NCBI RefSeq assembly: GCF_002797935.1
Contig: NZ_PGER01000001.1
Span: 2,542,001-2,606,000, forward strand
Origin: Flavobacterium sp. 1
GTDB taxonomy: Bacteria > Bacteroidota > Bacteroidia > Flavobacteriales > Flavobacteriaceae
Direction: 5' to 3'
DNA length: 64,000 nucleotides
The notes beneath the pieces were generated by a model, which saw only the letters and a program-made list of their open reading frames with translations, was not told where the DNA came from and made no database searches. The stretch's first letter is position 1; the number at the start of each line of letters is the position of its first letter. The translations under genes and the position numbers were made by a program. Shown here piece by piece: positions 53,553 through 62,929 of this stretch.

Positions 53553-54371
53553 ATGGCAAATCCTATAGTTTCCGCAGCTTGGTTACAAGAACATTTAAAT
53601 GATTCAAATCTAATTATCCTCGAAGCGCGATTAGAACAAAATCAATCTAATTTAGAAAATCAAAATCCCAATTTGCAAATAAAAGGCGCTCGTATATTTG
53701 ACATCAAAAATAATTTTAGCGACACCAGCAATCCATTGCCAAACACTTTTCCTTCTGCAGCACAATTTACTGCCGAAAGCCAAAAATTAGGAATCAGTAA
53801 AAACAGTACAATTGTAGTTTATGATACTTTGGGAATCTATTCCAGTCCGAGAGCTTGGTGGATGTTCAAAGCGATGGGACATTCTAATGTTTTCGTGTTG
53901 GATGGTGGACTTCCGGAATGGATTAAAGAAGGATTTTCAACGGAAAAACAGCAACCTGCAACTTTTCTAAAAGGAGATTTTGAGGCCAAATATCAGCCCG
54001 AATTAATAAAAAACAAAGAACAGATTTTAGAAAACATTTCAACCAAAGAAGCAGTTCTTATGGATGCCAGATCCGCTGACCGATTTTACGCAGCTAACGA
54101 AGAACCTAGAGCAGGATTGAGAAGCGGACATATTCCCGGTTCTATTAATGTTCCTTACACCGAACTGCAGCAAGACGGCAAATTCAAACCGGCAGAAGAA
54201 TTAAAAGAAATCCTTAAACTGAACGACCAGCCTTTATTGTTTACCTGCGGCTCCGGAATTACCGCCTGCATTGTTTTATTGGCCAGTGAATTAATTTCGG
54301 ACAATCCAAAAGCCGTTTATGACGGTTCTTGGACAGAATGGGGTTCGAGTGATTTACCGATTGAGAAGTAA
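53553..54371 (+). CDS. Two-domain sulfurtransferase (rhodanese)
   Basis: A 272-residue protein from the ATG 53553 (MANPIVSAAWLQEHLNDSNL), two bases after the hydrolase stop. Two rhodanese domains occupy about 5-130 and 145-265. The active-site cysteine is C232 in FTCGSGITACI. The CGSG-type loop is found in 3-mercaptopyruvate sulfurtransferases, whereas thiosulfate sulfurtransferases usually have CRKG. SGHIPGSINVPY is typical of the second domain. It transfers sulfur to cyanide or thiols. An upstream GTG start (53496) overlaps the hydrolase gene and is unlikely. Confidence 0.9.
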   Translation: MANPIVSAAWLQEHLNDSNLIILEARLEQNQSNLENQNPNLQIKGARIFDIKNNFSDTSNPLPNTFPSAAQFTAESQKLGISKNSTIVVYDTLGIYSSPRAWWMFKAMGHSNVFVLDGGLPEWIKEGFSTEKQQPATFLKGDFEAKYQPELIKNKEQILENISTKEAVLMDARSADRFYAANEEPRAGLRSGHIPGSINVPYTELQQDGKFKPAEELKEILKLNDQPLLFTCGSGITACIVLLASELISDNPKAVYDGSWTEWGSSDLPIEK

Positions 54372-54422
54372 AATAACTAAACTATGTTGCGCGATAAAAG
54401 GGTAGTCCTATTTTATATACAG

Positions 54423-54758
54423 CTACCCAATCCGTAGCCCATTTACAATTTTGAAATCGGGAGCTAATAGAATCACATCACCTTCATCCCCTACTGCTCC
54501 AAGCACTAAGCATTCACTCATGAACTTTCCAATTTGCTTTTTTGGAAAATTAACAACAGCGACGATTTGTCTTCCTGTCAAAACCTCTTTGGTATATCTT
54601 TTAGTGATTTGTGCCGATGTTTTTCGGATTCCGATAGCAGTTCCAAAATCAATTGTGAGCTGAAAAGCAGGTTTTCTAGCTTCGGGAAAATCATTGACTT
54701 CGAGTATTGTTCCTACCCGCATTTCTACCCTTTCAAATTCTGACCAAGTTAAATCCAT
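54423..54758 (-). CDS. csaA: tRNA-binding domain protein (CsaA-like)
   Basis: A 111-residue protein made of one EMAP/tRNA-binding OB-fold. FERVEMRVGTILEVNDFPEARKPAFQL and LTGRQIVAVVNFPKKQIGKFMSECLVLGA match CsaA, described as an export-related chaperone and tRNA-binding protein. The length is family-normal. The ATG is at 54758. A palindrome-like TAAGTTACTAAG word region precedes it (54770-54805). Confidence 0.88.
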   Translation of the reverse strand: MDLTWSEFERVEMRVGTILEVNDFPEARKPAFQLTIDFGTAIGIRKTSAQITKRYTKEVLTGRQIVAVVNFPKKQIGKFMSECLVLGAVGDEGDVILLAPDFKIVNGLRIG

Positions 54759-54816
54759 TTATTTTTTAAGTTACTAAGGTTCTAAATGTCTAAGATACTA
54801 AGTTAAAAACAAAAAA

Positions 54817-54847
54817 AATCCCAAAACGTTTTACCGTTTTGGGATTT
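54817..54847 (-). terminator. Terminator of the PPIase gene
   Basis: AAATCCCAAAACG pairs with CGTTTTGGGATTT; on the minus strand it ends in eight T. The arm start AAATCCC resembles that at 38381 and 39205. Confidence 0.85.
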
Positions 54848-54882
54848 CCTAATTTATTTCAATAATCACTGATCACTGTTTA

Positions 54883-55815
54883 CTATTTAACGTCCATCAA
54901 TTCAACGTCGAAAATCAAGATAGCATTTGGAGGAATAACTCCGCCTGCGCCTGCTGGTCCGTATCCTAAATCAGATGGGATTACAAAACGAGCTTTATCT
55001 CCAACTTGAAGTAAAGCAATACCTTCGTCCCAGCCTTCAATTACCTGACCTTGACCTAATCTAAATTCAATTGGTTTTTTTCTTGGGTAAGAAGAATCAA
55101 AAACTTTACCGCTCTCTAATGAACCTTCATAATGAACAGCAACAGTTTTTCCGCTTTCCGCTTTTTTACCAGAACCTCTTTGGATGAATTGGTAACGCAA
55201 ACCGCTTTCTGTTTTTTCAAAACCAGCAGCTAATGTTTCCATTTTTGCTTCAGATTCTGCTTTCAAAGCTGCTTCTTTTTTCAAACGAGCTCCTTTTAAA
55301 CCAATGAAAGCTTCAATAGCATTCCATTTTTGAGCTTCTTCTCCTACTCTGATAATTTCTAATGTATCTAATGAATCCCCTTGAGCAACAGCATCAACCA
55401 CATCTTGCCCTTCGATTACGTGACCAAAAACAGTGTGTTTGTTATCCAGCCAGCTTGTTGGAACGTGTGTAATGTAAAATTGAGAACCATTAGAACCTGG
55501 TCCTGAATTAGCCATAGCCAAAACTCCCGGTTTGTCGTGTTTCAAAGATGGATGAAACTCATCATCAAATTTATAACCTGGATCTCCTGTACCAGTTCCT
55601 TTTGGACAGCCTCCTTGAATCATAAAATCAGGAATTACTCTGTGAAAATTCAAACCATCATAGAATTTTTGTCCTTGAGGTTTTATTTTGTTTTCCATAT
55701 TTCCTTCTGCAAGGGCTACAAAGTTACCTACAGTTCCTGGAGTTAAATCGTGTGTTAATTTTACTAAAATCGATCCTTTTGCGGTATTGAATTTAGCGTA
55801 TATTCCGTTTTCCAT
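54883..55815 (-). CDS. Cyclophilin-FKBP fusion peptidyl-prolyl isomerase
   Basis: A 310-residue protein combining two unrelated PPIase folds. Residues about 5-160 are a cyclophilin with NFHRVIPDFMIQGG, GTGDPGYKFDDEF and LAMANSGPGSNGSQFYIT. A helical, Lys/Glu-rich linker (about 170-200) is followed by an FKBP domain (about 203-310) with VHYEGSLESGKVFDSSYPRKKPIEF, VIEGWDEGIALLQVGDKARFVIP and PPNAILIFDVELMDVK. No signal peptide, so cytosolic. Fusions of both PPIase types are uncommon outside this group. It is probably a folding helper with both proline-isomerase sites. Confidence 0.92.
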   Translation of the reverse strand: MENGIYAKFNTAKGSILVKLTHDLTPGTVGNFVALAEGNMENKIKPQGQKFYDGLNFHRVIPDFMIQGGCPKGTGTGDPGYKFDDEFHPSLKHDKPGVLAMANSGPGSNGSQFYITHVPTSWLDNKHTVFGHVIEGQDVVDAVAQGDSLDTLEIIRVGEEAQKWNAIEAFIGLKGARLKKEAALKAESEAKMETLAAGFEKTESGLRYQFIQRGSGKKAESGKTVAVHYEGSLESGKVFDSSYPRKKPIEFRLGQGQVIEGWDEGIALLQVGDKARFVIPSDLGYGPAGAGGVIPPNAILIFDVELMDVK

Positions 55816-55900
55816 GTTGTTTATTTTTTATTGAGGTGCAAATTTACAAAAATAATTAGAGCTGACGATTTGCAGCTGCTGCCATTTTCAGAATTCTCTG

Positions 55901-56260
55901 TTAATATGCCTTTTTCTGCATAAAATCTTCCCGGATAGGGCTAAAAACATCAACCAGCAAACCATCTTCGAGACAAAGCACGCCGTGAATCACATGAGGT
56001 GGAATGTAAAAACAATCACCTGCTGCCATCACTTTTGTTACATTATTGATTGTAACTTCAAATACACCTTTGGCAACATTAGTAACCTGCGAATGGTAAT
56101 GTTCATGCAATGTTCCAACAGCTCCTTTTTCAAAAAGAACATTCACCATCATAATGGTATCATCATACCCCATTATTTTGCGTTTTATGCCTTCGCCAAC
56201 CACTTCCCACTCGAATTCATCGTCTTTTATAAATTCTTTGCTTGCTCCAAAACTCTGCAT
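55901..56260 (-). CDS. Small cupin-domain protein
   Basis: A 119-residue cupin from the ATG 56260 (MQSFGASKEFIKDDEFEWEV); a longer frame to 56347 adds an unlikely leader. Metal ligands are H52, H54 and H56 in GTLHEHYHSQVT and H92 in PPHVIHGV. The size and pattern resemble KdgF-like sugar cupins that process unsaturated uronates, but no pectin or alginate genes are here, so substrate is unknown. Length normal. It precedes the TlpA gene on the same strand only loosely. Confidence 0.8.
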   Translation of the reverse strand: MQSFGASKEFIKDDEFEWEVVGEGIKRKIMGYDDTIMMVNVLFEKGAVGTLHEHYHSQVTNVAKGVFEVTINNVTKVMAAGDCFYIPPHVIHGVLCLEDGLLVDVFSPIREDFMQKKAY

Positions 56261-56437
56261 CGTATTTTTATTTTTTCGTTTAAAATATATTTTAATAACC
56301 CTGCCTGTTACTATGCTTTCTATGCAAAAATAACTCATAGGCTGCAATTAAATGATTTTAATATTGTTTAGAATTGCAGTCTATGAGTTATTCTGTAAAA
56401 ATTAAAACTGTTAAGCCAAAACCGTAATCCTTTAAAA

Positions 56438-58303
56438 CTACAGACTTAACTGCTCATCAATCAGATGCATTAAATCTTGCTCTGAAGACCCAAATGCGAT
56501 TACACTACCCTTTTTGTCAATTACAATTTTAGTTGGAATTCCCTCAATTTTATATTTTGAAGTAATTGCATCATCATAATCAAAAACCACATTAAAACTG
56601 TATTTCTTATCAGTGATAAACTTGGAAACTTTTTCTGTAGTCTCATTTTCTTTGCCTCTTTCCCACGTGTTAACAAATAGAAATTCTACATTCTTATCTT
56701 TGTATTTAGTCACTAATTCCTGCATGGCCGGAAATGAGGCTTTACAAGGACCACACCAAGTAGCCCAAAAATCAAGAACCACTACTTTACCTTTTAAGTC
56801 TGATAGATTAACTACCTTTCCTTCTAAGTTTTTTAAACTAAAATTAATAGCATCAGTGCTTCCGTATTTCTTCACTATATCAGCTTTTGCGTTTGCATTA
56901 GCCGCTTCAATAGATTTTGCTTTAATAGCTTTAAAGGAATCCAAAGGCAAATTCAGTTTTCCATAGATTGCCTCTAATTGAGTAAGCAATACTCTGGAAT
57001 CTGTTCCTTTTGAGAGCTCTTCTTCAATAAACTTTTTGGCAGGTTCTAACCCTTTTACTTTTTCTGTGTAAGCAGCATAACGCTCTTTTCCACCGGTATC
57101 TAAACCTCCCTGCTGATAAACCCTGTACTGATATTTAAAAGCCTCTTCAAATCGATTCAGCTTGTAAAGTATCAACGCATAAGTATCTCCATACATGTTG
57201 TAATATCCATTAAAATCATCTGGAAAAGCAGCTTGTTTTTGCAAATCAGCTAATATATCCAATGACCTTTTTGAAATTTTTTCGATAAAATCAATATCCT
57301 TTGCAGGCGTAACTAAGTCTTGCCCAGATAAATTCCAAGCATAATCATTATAAAAAGAAGCTGCATTGTTTCTGTTGGATAATAATTTTTCATATTTATC
57401 CAATTTTTGAAAATCTTTATTATCTGCATATATTTTCAATAAACTAGTATAGAAATAATCTTTAAACGATACAGGGATATTACTGAATGTAGCTGTATAA
57501 AGATTTAAGCGTTCCAAAATATAGGCTTCTGTTTTATCGGGGTGGTTTGCAAAATCAAAAAAGAAATTACTTGATTCAAAATTTCCTGTTGGATATTTTA
57601 CTTTTATTTGGTCTTCCAGCTGCTTCTTTTCATCAGTCATTTTAAGACGACCGTAAAGTCTAGCTGCAATTATCTGGTAGTCTTCTGAATTCTTTTTTTC
57701 GCATTTTTTGGCAAAAGCCAGCATTTCTGTTTTCGCTAATTCTTTATTAGAAGATTCCTTTAAATATAAATAATTTTCATAGCTTTTATCCTCTTTCATT
57801 TTGGGATATTTTGTGAACATTTTATTGTACTCTGATAATATGCCAGCTGGACTGGAATCTAGTTTTAAATTCAGTTTTGAAGACAACGAATTGTTTGCAT
57901 AGTTTAAAAGTTCAATTCTCCCTGCCAAGCATTTCCCCATATCGGCTGGTTTTGAATTGTTTAAAAATACATCATATCCTGTATTCTTATTGTTATCAAT
58001 TACTTTATTTCCATCTACGATAGCTGCAATAAAATATTTAATCGAATCAGGAACTTGAAGAGCAAACTCATAACTATTTGTTTTTTTTATCAATAAAGCA
58101 CCACCGCCGCTAAAATCAAAATTATTATTATACACAACTCTAACTTTGGCATCTTTTGGAATTTCAACACCTTTTGGCGGTTCATAAACATAAGTATTTT
58201 CTTTTCCGATTATAATTTTTGAACCTTTCAAATACAGTTTCCCGATTTGCGAAAAAGCGACATTACAACATACCAAAAAAAGCAACATTACTGATTTTTT
58301 CAT
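56438..58303 (-). CDS. TlpA-family thioredoxin-like exported protein
   Basis: A 621-residue protein starting at ATG 58303 (MKKSVMLLFLVCCNVAFSQI, a signal peptide). The long middle (about 140-470) is helical and tetratricopeptide-like. The C-terminal domain is thioredoxin-like with the redox pair in FWATWCGPCK (WCGPC at 516-520), preceded by NLEGKVVNLSDLKGKVVVLD. The cis-Pro is in EGIPTKIVID. It should catalyse disulphide reduction in the periplasm; TlpA-like proteins with such an N-terminal part are common in Bacteroidota. It is monocistronic. Confidence 0.87.
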   Translation of the reverse strand: MKKSVMLLFLVCCNVAFSQIGKLYLKGSKIIIGKENTYVYEPPKGVEIPKDAKVRVVYNNNFDFSGGGALLIKKTNSYEFALQVPDSIKYFIAAIVDGNKVIDNNKNTGYDVFLNNSKPADMGKCLAGRIELLNYANNSLSSKLNLKLDSSPAGILSEYNKMFTKYPKMKEDKSYENYLYLKESSNKELAKTEMLAFAKKCEKKNSEDYQIIAARLYGRLKMTDEKKQLEDQIKVKYPTGNFESSNFFFDFANHPDKTEAYILERLNLYTATFSNIPVSFKDYFYTSLLKIYADNKDFQKLDKYEKLLSNRNNAASFYNDYAWNLSGQDLVTPAKDIDFIEKISKRSLDILADLQKQAAFPDDFNGYYNMYGDTYALILYKLNRFEEAFKYQYRVYQQGGLDTGGKERYAAYTEKVKGLEPAKKFIEEELSKGTDSRVLLTQLEAIYGKLNLPLDSFKAIKAKSIEAANANAKADIVKKYGSTDAINFSLKNLEGKVVNLSDLKGKVVVLDFWATWCGPCKASFPAMQELVTKYKDKNVEFLFVNTWERGKENETTEKVSKFITDKKYSFNVVFDYDDAITSKYKIEGIPTKIVIDKKGSVIAFGSSEQDLMHLIDEQLSL

Positions 58304-58524
58304 CTTATAAATTTTTAATATTATTGTCAATCGACCGAAATTGCTAACTGACTGATTACTTTAAAACTCGAAAGTAAATATAACTGATTTTTACTACAGG
58401 AAAAACGTGTGTTGTAAAAATAACTTTAATTTATGATTTTAAAAAACAGCCTCGTTCAAATGGGATAATTGTAAACTTCAGAGGGATTTTTCAAGACTTC
58501 GTACTAATCCCACAATGATTGGAT

Positions 58525-58968
58525 TTATTCAAAAAGAGACTTGACTTTTGGAGATTCTTCTCCTTTTTCTGTTAAATATAAAGCAGCACCGTCAGCGTTT
58601 AAAAAGTTTAAAATTACTGTCAAAACTGTTCCGTCTTTTTTATCATACATAATTGTAAAAAGACCCATCTCTGATTTGTCAACTGAATTCTGAGCATTCT
58701 TTTTAAAATCAGTTTTATATTCTACAAAATAAAAATTGTTGTTTTCATCATAGAATTCTTTTTTAAACTCTATGTAATATTTGTTTTCTACATTATCCTC
58801 ATTGTTTTTTTTATTCAGAGTACCTTTTTCTAAATCAAAAACAAAGTCATTTTTTTCTAATGAAAACTCTTGGGGCGGAATACTTTTATACAATGTCTGT
58901 ACAGAAATTTTCTGTGAATACAATTGATTAAAAAGCAGTAATGTAAGTATGTAGAATAGGTGTTTCAT
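58525..58968 (-). CDS. Exported hypothetical protein
   Basis: A 147-residue protein. The N-terminus (MKHLFYILTLLLFNQLYSQK) is a signal peptide. The rest is rich in Lys, Asn, Asp and Phe and predicted to form beta strands (YYIEFKKEFYDENNNFYFVEYK). I recognise no family. Codon use is unremarkable. It lies in a region of lone minus-strand genes with large gaps, and nothing suggests a partner. Confidence 0.6.
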   Translation of the reverse strand: MKHLFYILTLLLFNQLYSQKISVQTLYKSIPPQEFSLEKNDFVFDLEKGTLNKKNNEDNVENKYYIEFKKEFYDENNNFYFVEYKTDFKKNAQNSVDKSEMGLFTIMYDKKDGTVLTVILNFLNADGAALYLTEKGEESPKVKSLFE

Positions 58969-59144
58969 GGTTTTTTATTGGAATTTAGCAATGTATTTAG
59001 GGATTTAAAAGCCTTACAACTTGGCTATATGCAGATTAAGGAAGCTTAATTTTTCGACAAATTACTACTATTTCAAATACAAAACCAACTTTCCATTAAG
59101 CCAATTGTCCAAATCCGTTGCAGTACCTGTTAGCTGAAGTGCAT

Positions 59145-59912
59145 TTATAGATTGTACGCAAATTTAATTATCTTCATAGCTTCTCTTTTTGTGGCGCTAT
59201 CATTTTTAAATTCTCTTTCGTAAAAATAAAAGAAACCTTTATTATAAGTTGGAACTTCTAAATAAATAAATTCACCGGAAGTGTGAAAATAGTGAAACGT
59301 TTTAATTTTTGTTTTACCAACGATTAAACATTTATGTTTTTGACTTTTATCCTTTACAGATATTCTCTTTAATGAAGATCTGGCTTTTGAAGTTACCTTT
59401 CTTATTGAAGCGTTGCGCATAAAGGCTATCGATATATCTGCCAAAGCAGCTAAATACCCAGCTTTTTTGTGTGCTTTAAATTTTGTAGAAATATCCCAAA
59501 CTTGAAATTTAAAATCTATTATTTCAAGCCAGCGTATTATGAGTTCCCATTCTTCTGGACTATAGTAGCGTCTCTTTAAATCGACTTCTCTTAGTATTTT
59601 TTGGACTTCTCTTTCTACGGAATTAAATAAATCCGAATTGCATTTTCCGCATAAAGGAATTGTAGCTTTAATATATGGTTGATCAAGTTCATTGACATCT
59701 GATTTAAACGAATGTTTTGAATTACTTTCGAATACCCATTTTGGTAAAATATGCTCTTTTGTAATATTAGATTCTGCTCCGCAAAATGTACAGGATAGAA
59801 TAACTTTTTTTGAGATTGGTCCAGCCAGATAATCATCAAAAAGTTTATTCATAACATATTTACCGTGTTTTCGGGAAATGCGTCGCAATTCTAAAAGTTT
59901 TTTATCAATCAT
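59145..59912 (-). CDS. HNH endonuclease-like protein with zinc knuckles
   Basis: A 255-residue protein. Two CxxC pairs (C41/C44 in CTFCGAE and C88/C91 in LCGKCNSDL) flank TKEHILPKWVF, with H54. Together they form a zinc-ribbon HNH-type nuclease core spanning about 38-95: knuckle, KEH, knuckle plus Asn. The C-terminal 150 residues are helical and strand-rich with no recognised domain (STKFKAHKKAGYLAALADI). Such proteins occur in defence and mobile contexts, but no methylase or other partner is adjacent. Catalysis is inference; the motif pattern is clear. Confidence 0.65.
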   Translation of the reverse strand: MIDKKLLELRRISRKHGKYVMNKLFDDYLAGPISKKVILSCTFCGAESNITKEHILPKWVFESNSKHSFKSDVNELDQPYIKATIPLCGKCNSDLFNSVEREVQKILREVDLKRRYYSPEEWELIIRWLEIIDFKFQVWDISTKFKAHKKAGYLAALADISIAFMRNASIRKVTSKARSSLKRISVKDKSQKHKCLIVGKTKIKTFHYFHTSGEFIYLEVPTYNKGFFYFYEREFKNDSATKREAMKIIKFAYNL

Positions 59913-60061
59913 GATTTTTGACGATATTTTGCCTGCATTTCAGCTAACTAATCGCTTTGCGCTATTATTCCAAAATTCCTAGTTTGTAAATATATTAAAA
60001 TTCACCTTACAGCTCTTTTAAAAACTAAAATCGTATTTAGAATCCATAATTCCACTAATGC

Positions 60062-60144
60062 CTAGCCCTGATAGTAGTGTAAATCCTTTTTTGAGGCTTT
60101 TTTTGCCGAAAAAAAGATTGCAACGGATAGCAGGAAACAGCTCC
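60062..60144 (+). ncRNA. Candidate structured RNA, family copy C
   Basis: 5' core AGCCCTGATAGTAGTG at 60064-60079 and 3' core GGATAGCAGGAAACAGCTCC (60125-60144). The hairpin between them is TTTTTTGAGGC with GCCGAAAAAA. It is the shortest copy. It lies directly before the terminator of the convergent dcp gene, so its 3' end and the terminator adjoin. Confidence 0.6.
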
Positions 60145-60178
60145 AAAAAAAATGACATCCTTTCGAATGCCATTTTAT
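60145..60178 (-). terminator. Terminator of the dcp gene
   Basis: On the minus strand AAAATGGCAT pairs with ATGTCATTTT around TCGAAAGG, followed by eight T in total, 17 bases after the stop. Confidence 0.8.
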
Positions 60179-60195
60179 ATGTTTAATTTTATTAA

Positions 60196-62307
60196 TTACT
60201 CTGCTGATAGTCCCGCATTTTTTAAATATGGTTCGGTTTTCATATCATGACCGATAAAATCTTTGAACGCCTTATTTAAATCCACACTGTTACCGACAGA
60301 TAAAATGTATTTTTTGAAACGCTCACAGTTGGCTCTTGTCATACCGCCATTGGCCTGCATCCAGTCAAATGCATTATAGTCTAAAGTTTTAGACCAAGTG
60401 TACGCATAATAACCCGCAGAATAACCGCCTCCCCAAATGTGCGCAAAATAAGGGCTATGATAGCGTGTAGGCACTTCGTTTACCAATAAACCATATTTCT
60501 CTAAAGCTTCTTTCTCGAAAACCAACGTTGGTTTAAAATCAGATTCTTTTTCGACGCTGTGCCAAGCCATGTCAAGGGTTGATGCTGCCAAAATTTCGGT
60601 CACATCATAGCCTTTATTGAAGGTTTCAGCTTTCTTAATTTTATCGATTAACTCTTGTGGAATAGGCTGTTTGGTTTGGTAATGAATAGCATAGTTTTTT
60701 AGAACTGCTGGATCTAACGCTGCATGCTCATTAATTTGAGATGGAAACTCTACATAATCTCTCGGCACCGAAGTTCCGGACAACGATACATATTCTTGGT
60801 CAGCAAACAATCCGTGCAATGTATGCCCAAATTCATGGAACATAGTAGTTACATCATCAAAACTAATTAAAGAGGGGTTACCGCCAACTGGTTTTGAAAA
60901 ATTGTAAACGTTTACAATTACAGGTTTTTGCTTTAAATAATGTGACTGGCTCACTAAATTACTCATCCAGGCCCCTCCATTTTTATTGTCACGGGTATAA
61001 AAATCTAAATAATAAATAGCGATTGATGTTCCTTTATCATCAAAAACTTCATACACTTTTACATCAGTATTGTACACAGGCAAATCTTTTCGTTCCTTGA
61101 AACTGATGCCATACATTTGTTTTGCGGCATAAAACACTCCATTTTCCAGTACACTGGTCAATTCAAAATAAGGTTTAATCTGACTTTCATCCAAATCATA
61201 TTTAGCTTTACGAACTTGCTCTGCATAGAAGTTCCAGTCCCAAGCTTCCAATTTGAAACCGCCATTTTGAGCATCTATTAAATCCTGTATTTCTTTAGCT
61301 TCCACTTTGGCTTTGGCAACTGCTGGAGCTGCAATTTTAGCTAACAATTCCATCGCTGGTGCCGGTGTTTGTGCCATTTGATCTTGTAGTTTCCATTCTG
61401 CAAAACTTTTCTTGCCCATCAAATTGGCTTTTTGCAAACGCAGTCTAGCGGTTTTCTCCAGTACCTCACGCGTATCGCCTTCATCATTTTTTTCAGCACG
61501 ATACCAAGATGCTTTGTATATTTTTTCTCTTGCAGCCCGGTTTTTTAAACTAACCAGCAAAGGCTGTTGGGTAGTATTCAATAATCCGATCAAATATTTA
61601 TCATCATGTCCTGCTTCTTTAGCTTTTTGCTTGGCTGCTTCAATTTCGGCCACACTCAATCCGTCTAAATCGGTAACATTGTCAAATAAAACGGCTCCAT
61701 TTTTTCGAGCCAGCAATAATTTATTTCCATAAAGAGTACTCAAACTCGCTAACTCTTCATTGATTTTTTTCAATTTTTCTTTATTTACGTCAGATAAATT
61801 AGCTCCATTCAATTCAAATTGCTGCAAATAGTATTGTGTCAATTTTTTGTCCTCCCCTTTCAATTTATTCAAATCGATTGCTTTGAAACGATTGTACAAT
61901 TTACTGTTCAAATAAATTTTGTCTGTGTGACCTGAAAAAACTGGAGCATATTCTGCCTCAATAGCTTGTAATGTTGGATTAGTATTAGAACCTGTCAGAT
62001 TATAAAAAATACCAATTGCTCTGTTCAAAACTTCTCCACTTATTTCTAATGCCAAAACGGTATTTTGAAAAGTTGGTTTTGCAGGATTGTTGGCAATAGC
62101 TTCAATCTCTTGGACATTAATTTTCAAACCGTAATCAAAAGCAGGTTTAAAATCTTCGTCTTTAATAGCACTAAAATCAGGTGCTTGATACTGTAAAACA
62201 CTTTTTTGCAATAGTGGGTTTTTCATTTTTATATCATTATTTTGAGCCTGCAGTGAAAAAACAAAACACAACGAACTGATAAAGAGTAATCTAGCTGAAA
62301 TCTGCAT
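60196..62307 (-). CDS. dcp: M3-family metallopeptidase, peptidyl-dipeptidase Dcp-like
   Basis: A 703-residue exported peptidase. The ATG at 62307 gives a signal peptide (MQISARLLFISSLCFVFSLQ, cleaved after LQAQ). The zinc motif HEFGH is at 491-495 in MFHEFGHTLHGLF, with a downstream Glu. RYHSPYFAHIWGGGYSAGYYAY is the M3 substrate region and LYGNKLLLARKN lies in the N-terminal lobe. Family members remove C-terminal dipeptides. A longer frame to 62412 lacks a better start. It is monocistronic with a possible -7 box TATATTTA at 62342-62335. Confidence 0.92.
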   Translation of the reverse strand: MQISARLLFISSLCFVFSLQAQNNDIKMKNPLLQKSVLQYQAPDFSAIKDEDFKPAFDYGLKINVQEIEAIANNPAKPTFQNTVLALEISGEVLNRAIGIFYNLTGSNTNPTLQAIEAEYAPVFSGHTDKIYLNSKLYNRFKAIDLNKLKGEDKKLTQYYLQQFELNGANLSDVNKEKLKKINEELASLSTLYGNKLLLARKNGAVLFDNVTDLDGLSVAEIEAAKQKAKEAGHDDKYLIGLLNTTQQPLLVSLKNRAAREKIYKASWYRAEKNDEGDTREVLEKTARLRLQKANLMGKKSFAEWKLQDQMAQTPAPAMELLAKIAAPAVAKAKVEAKEIQDLIDAQNGGFKLEAWDWNFYAEQVRKAKYDLDESQIKPYFELTSVLENGVFYAAKQMYGISFKERKDLPVYNTDVKVYEVFDDKGTSIAIYYLDFYTRDNKNGGAWMSNLVSQSHYLKQKPVIVNVYNFSKPVGGNPSLISFDDVTTMFHEFGHTLHGLFADQEYVSLSGTSVPRDYVEFPSQINEHAALDPAVLKNYAIHYQTKQPIPQELIDKIKKAETFNKGYDVTEILAASTLDMAWHSVEKESDFKPTLVFEKEALEKYGLLVNEVPTRYHSPYFAHIWGGGYSAGYYAYTWSKTLDYNAFDWMQANGGMTRANCERFKKYILSVGNSVDLNKAFKDFIGHDMKTEPYLKNAGLSAE

Positions 62308-62424
62308 AGTTAATATTTTTTTAACATTAAATTGTAAATATAACAAAAAAACTGTTCTCTGTTTTATTATCACAAATAGTACTAAAAATTTTAAATATTT
62401 AATACTATTCATACAAAAAAAATA

Positions 62425-62432
62425 TATATTTG
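62425..62432 (+). promoter_or_regulatory. Bacteroidota -7 box TATATTTG
   Basis: Exact TAnnTTTG match 24 bases before the ATG of the DUF1569 gene. Confidence 0.55.
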
Positions 62433-62456
62433 TCCTAATTAGTTTAAACTTAAAAC

Positions 62457-62900
62457 ATGAGTTCTATATTCGACAAAATTGACAATCAATCTATTATAGA
62501 TAGAATCAGTATTCTTGAACCAGATAGTAAGCCATTGTGGGGAAAGATGTCAGTGGATCAAATGCTTAAACACGCCAATGAAACTATTATTGTTGCATTT
62601 GGCGAAAAGGATATAAAAGTAAATTTTATTTCTAGACTTTTGGGCAAAATGTCAAAAAAGAATATCTTTAATTTTGGATTTAAAAAAAACAGTCCAACTG
62701 CCAAAGAGTTTATTTTTACAGCAAAGTATGATTTTGATCAAGTAAAAACCGAATTGATAAAAAACTTTGGTCGTTTTACTGAAAAACCTGTACCCATTAC
62801 AGTAATGGATCATCCTTTTTGGGGAAGAATGACCTATAAAGATTGGAACAAATTGATGTGGAAACACATTGATCATCACTTGAAACAATTTGGCGTTTAA
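62457..62900 (+). CDS. DUF1569 (DinB-like) protein
   Basis: A 147-residue cytosolic protein. The pattern ISILEPDSKPLWGKMSVDQMLKHANETI and FWGRMTYKDWNKLMWKHIDHHLKQFG matches DUF1569, a DinB-like four-helix family with conserved His that may bind metal (H54-like, H139 and H140 positions approximate). Function unknown; relatives may be thiol transferases. The decayed nuclease gene follows 29 bases later. Confidence 0.82.
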   Translation: MSSIFDKIDNQSIIDRISILEPDSKPLWGKMSVDQMLKHANETIIVAFGEKDIKVNFISRLLGKMSKKNIFNFGFKKNSPTAKEFIFTAKYDFDQVKTELIKNFGRFTEKPVPITVMDHPFWGRMTYKDWNKLMWKHIDHHLKQFGV

Positions 62901-62929
62901 TCCCCAACCCCATAAAAGAACACTCATTT

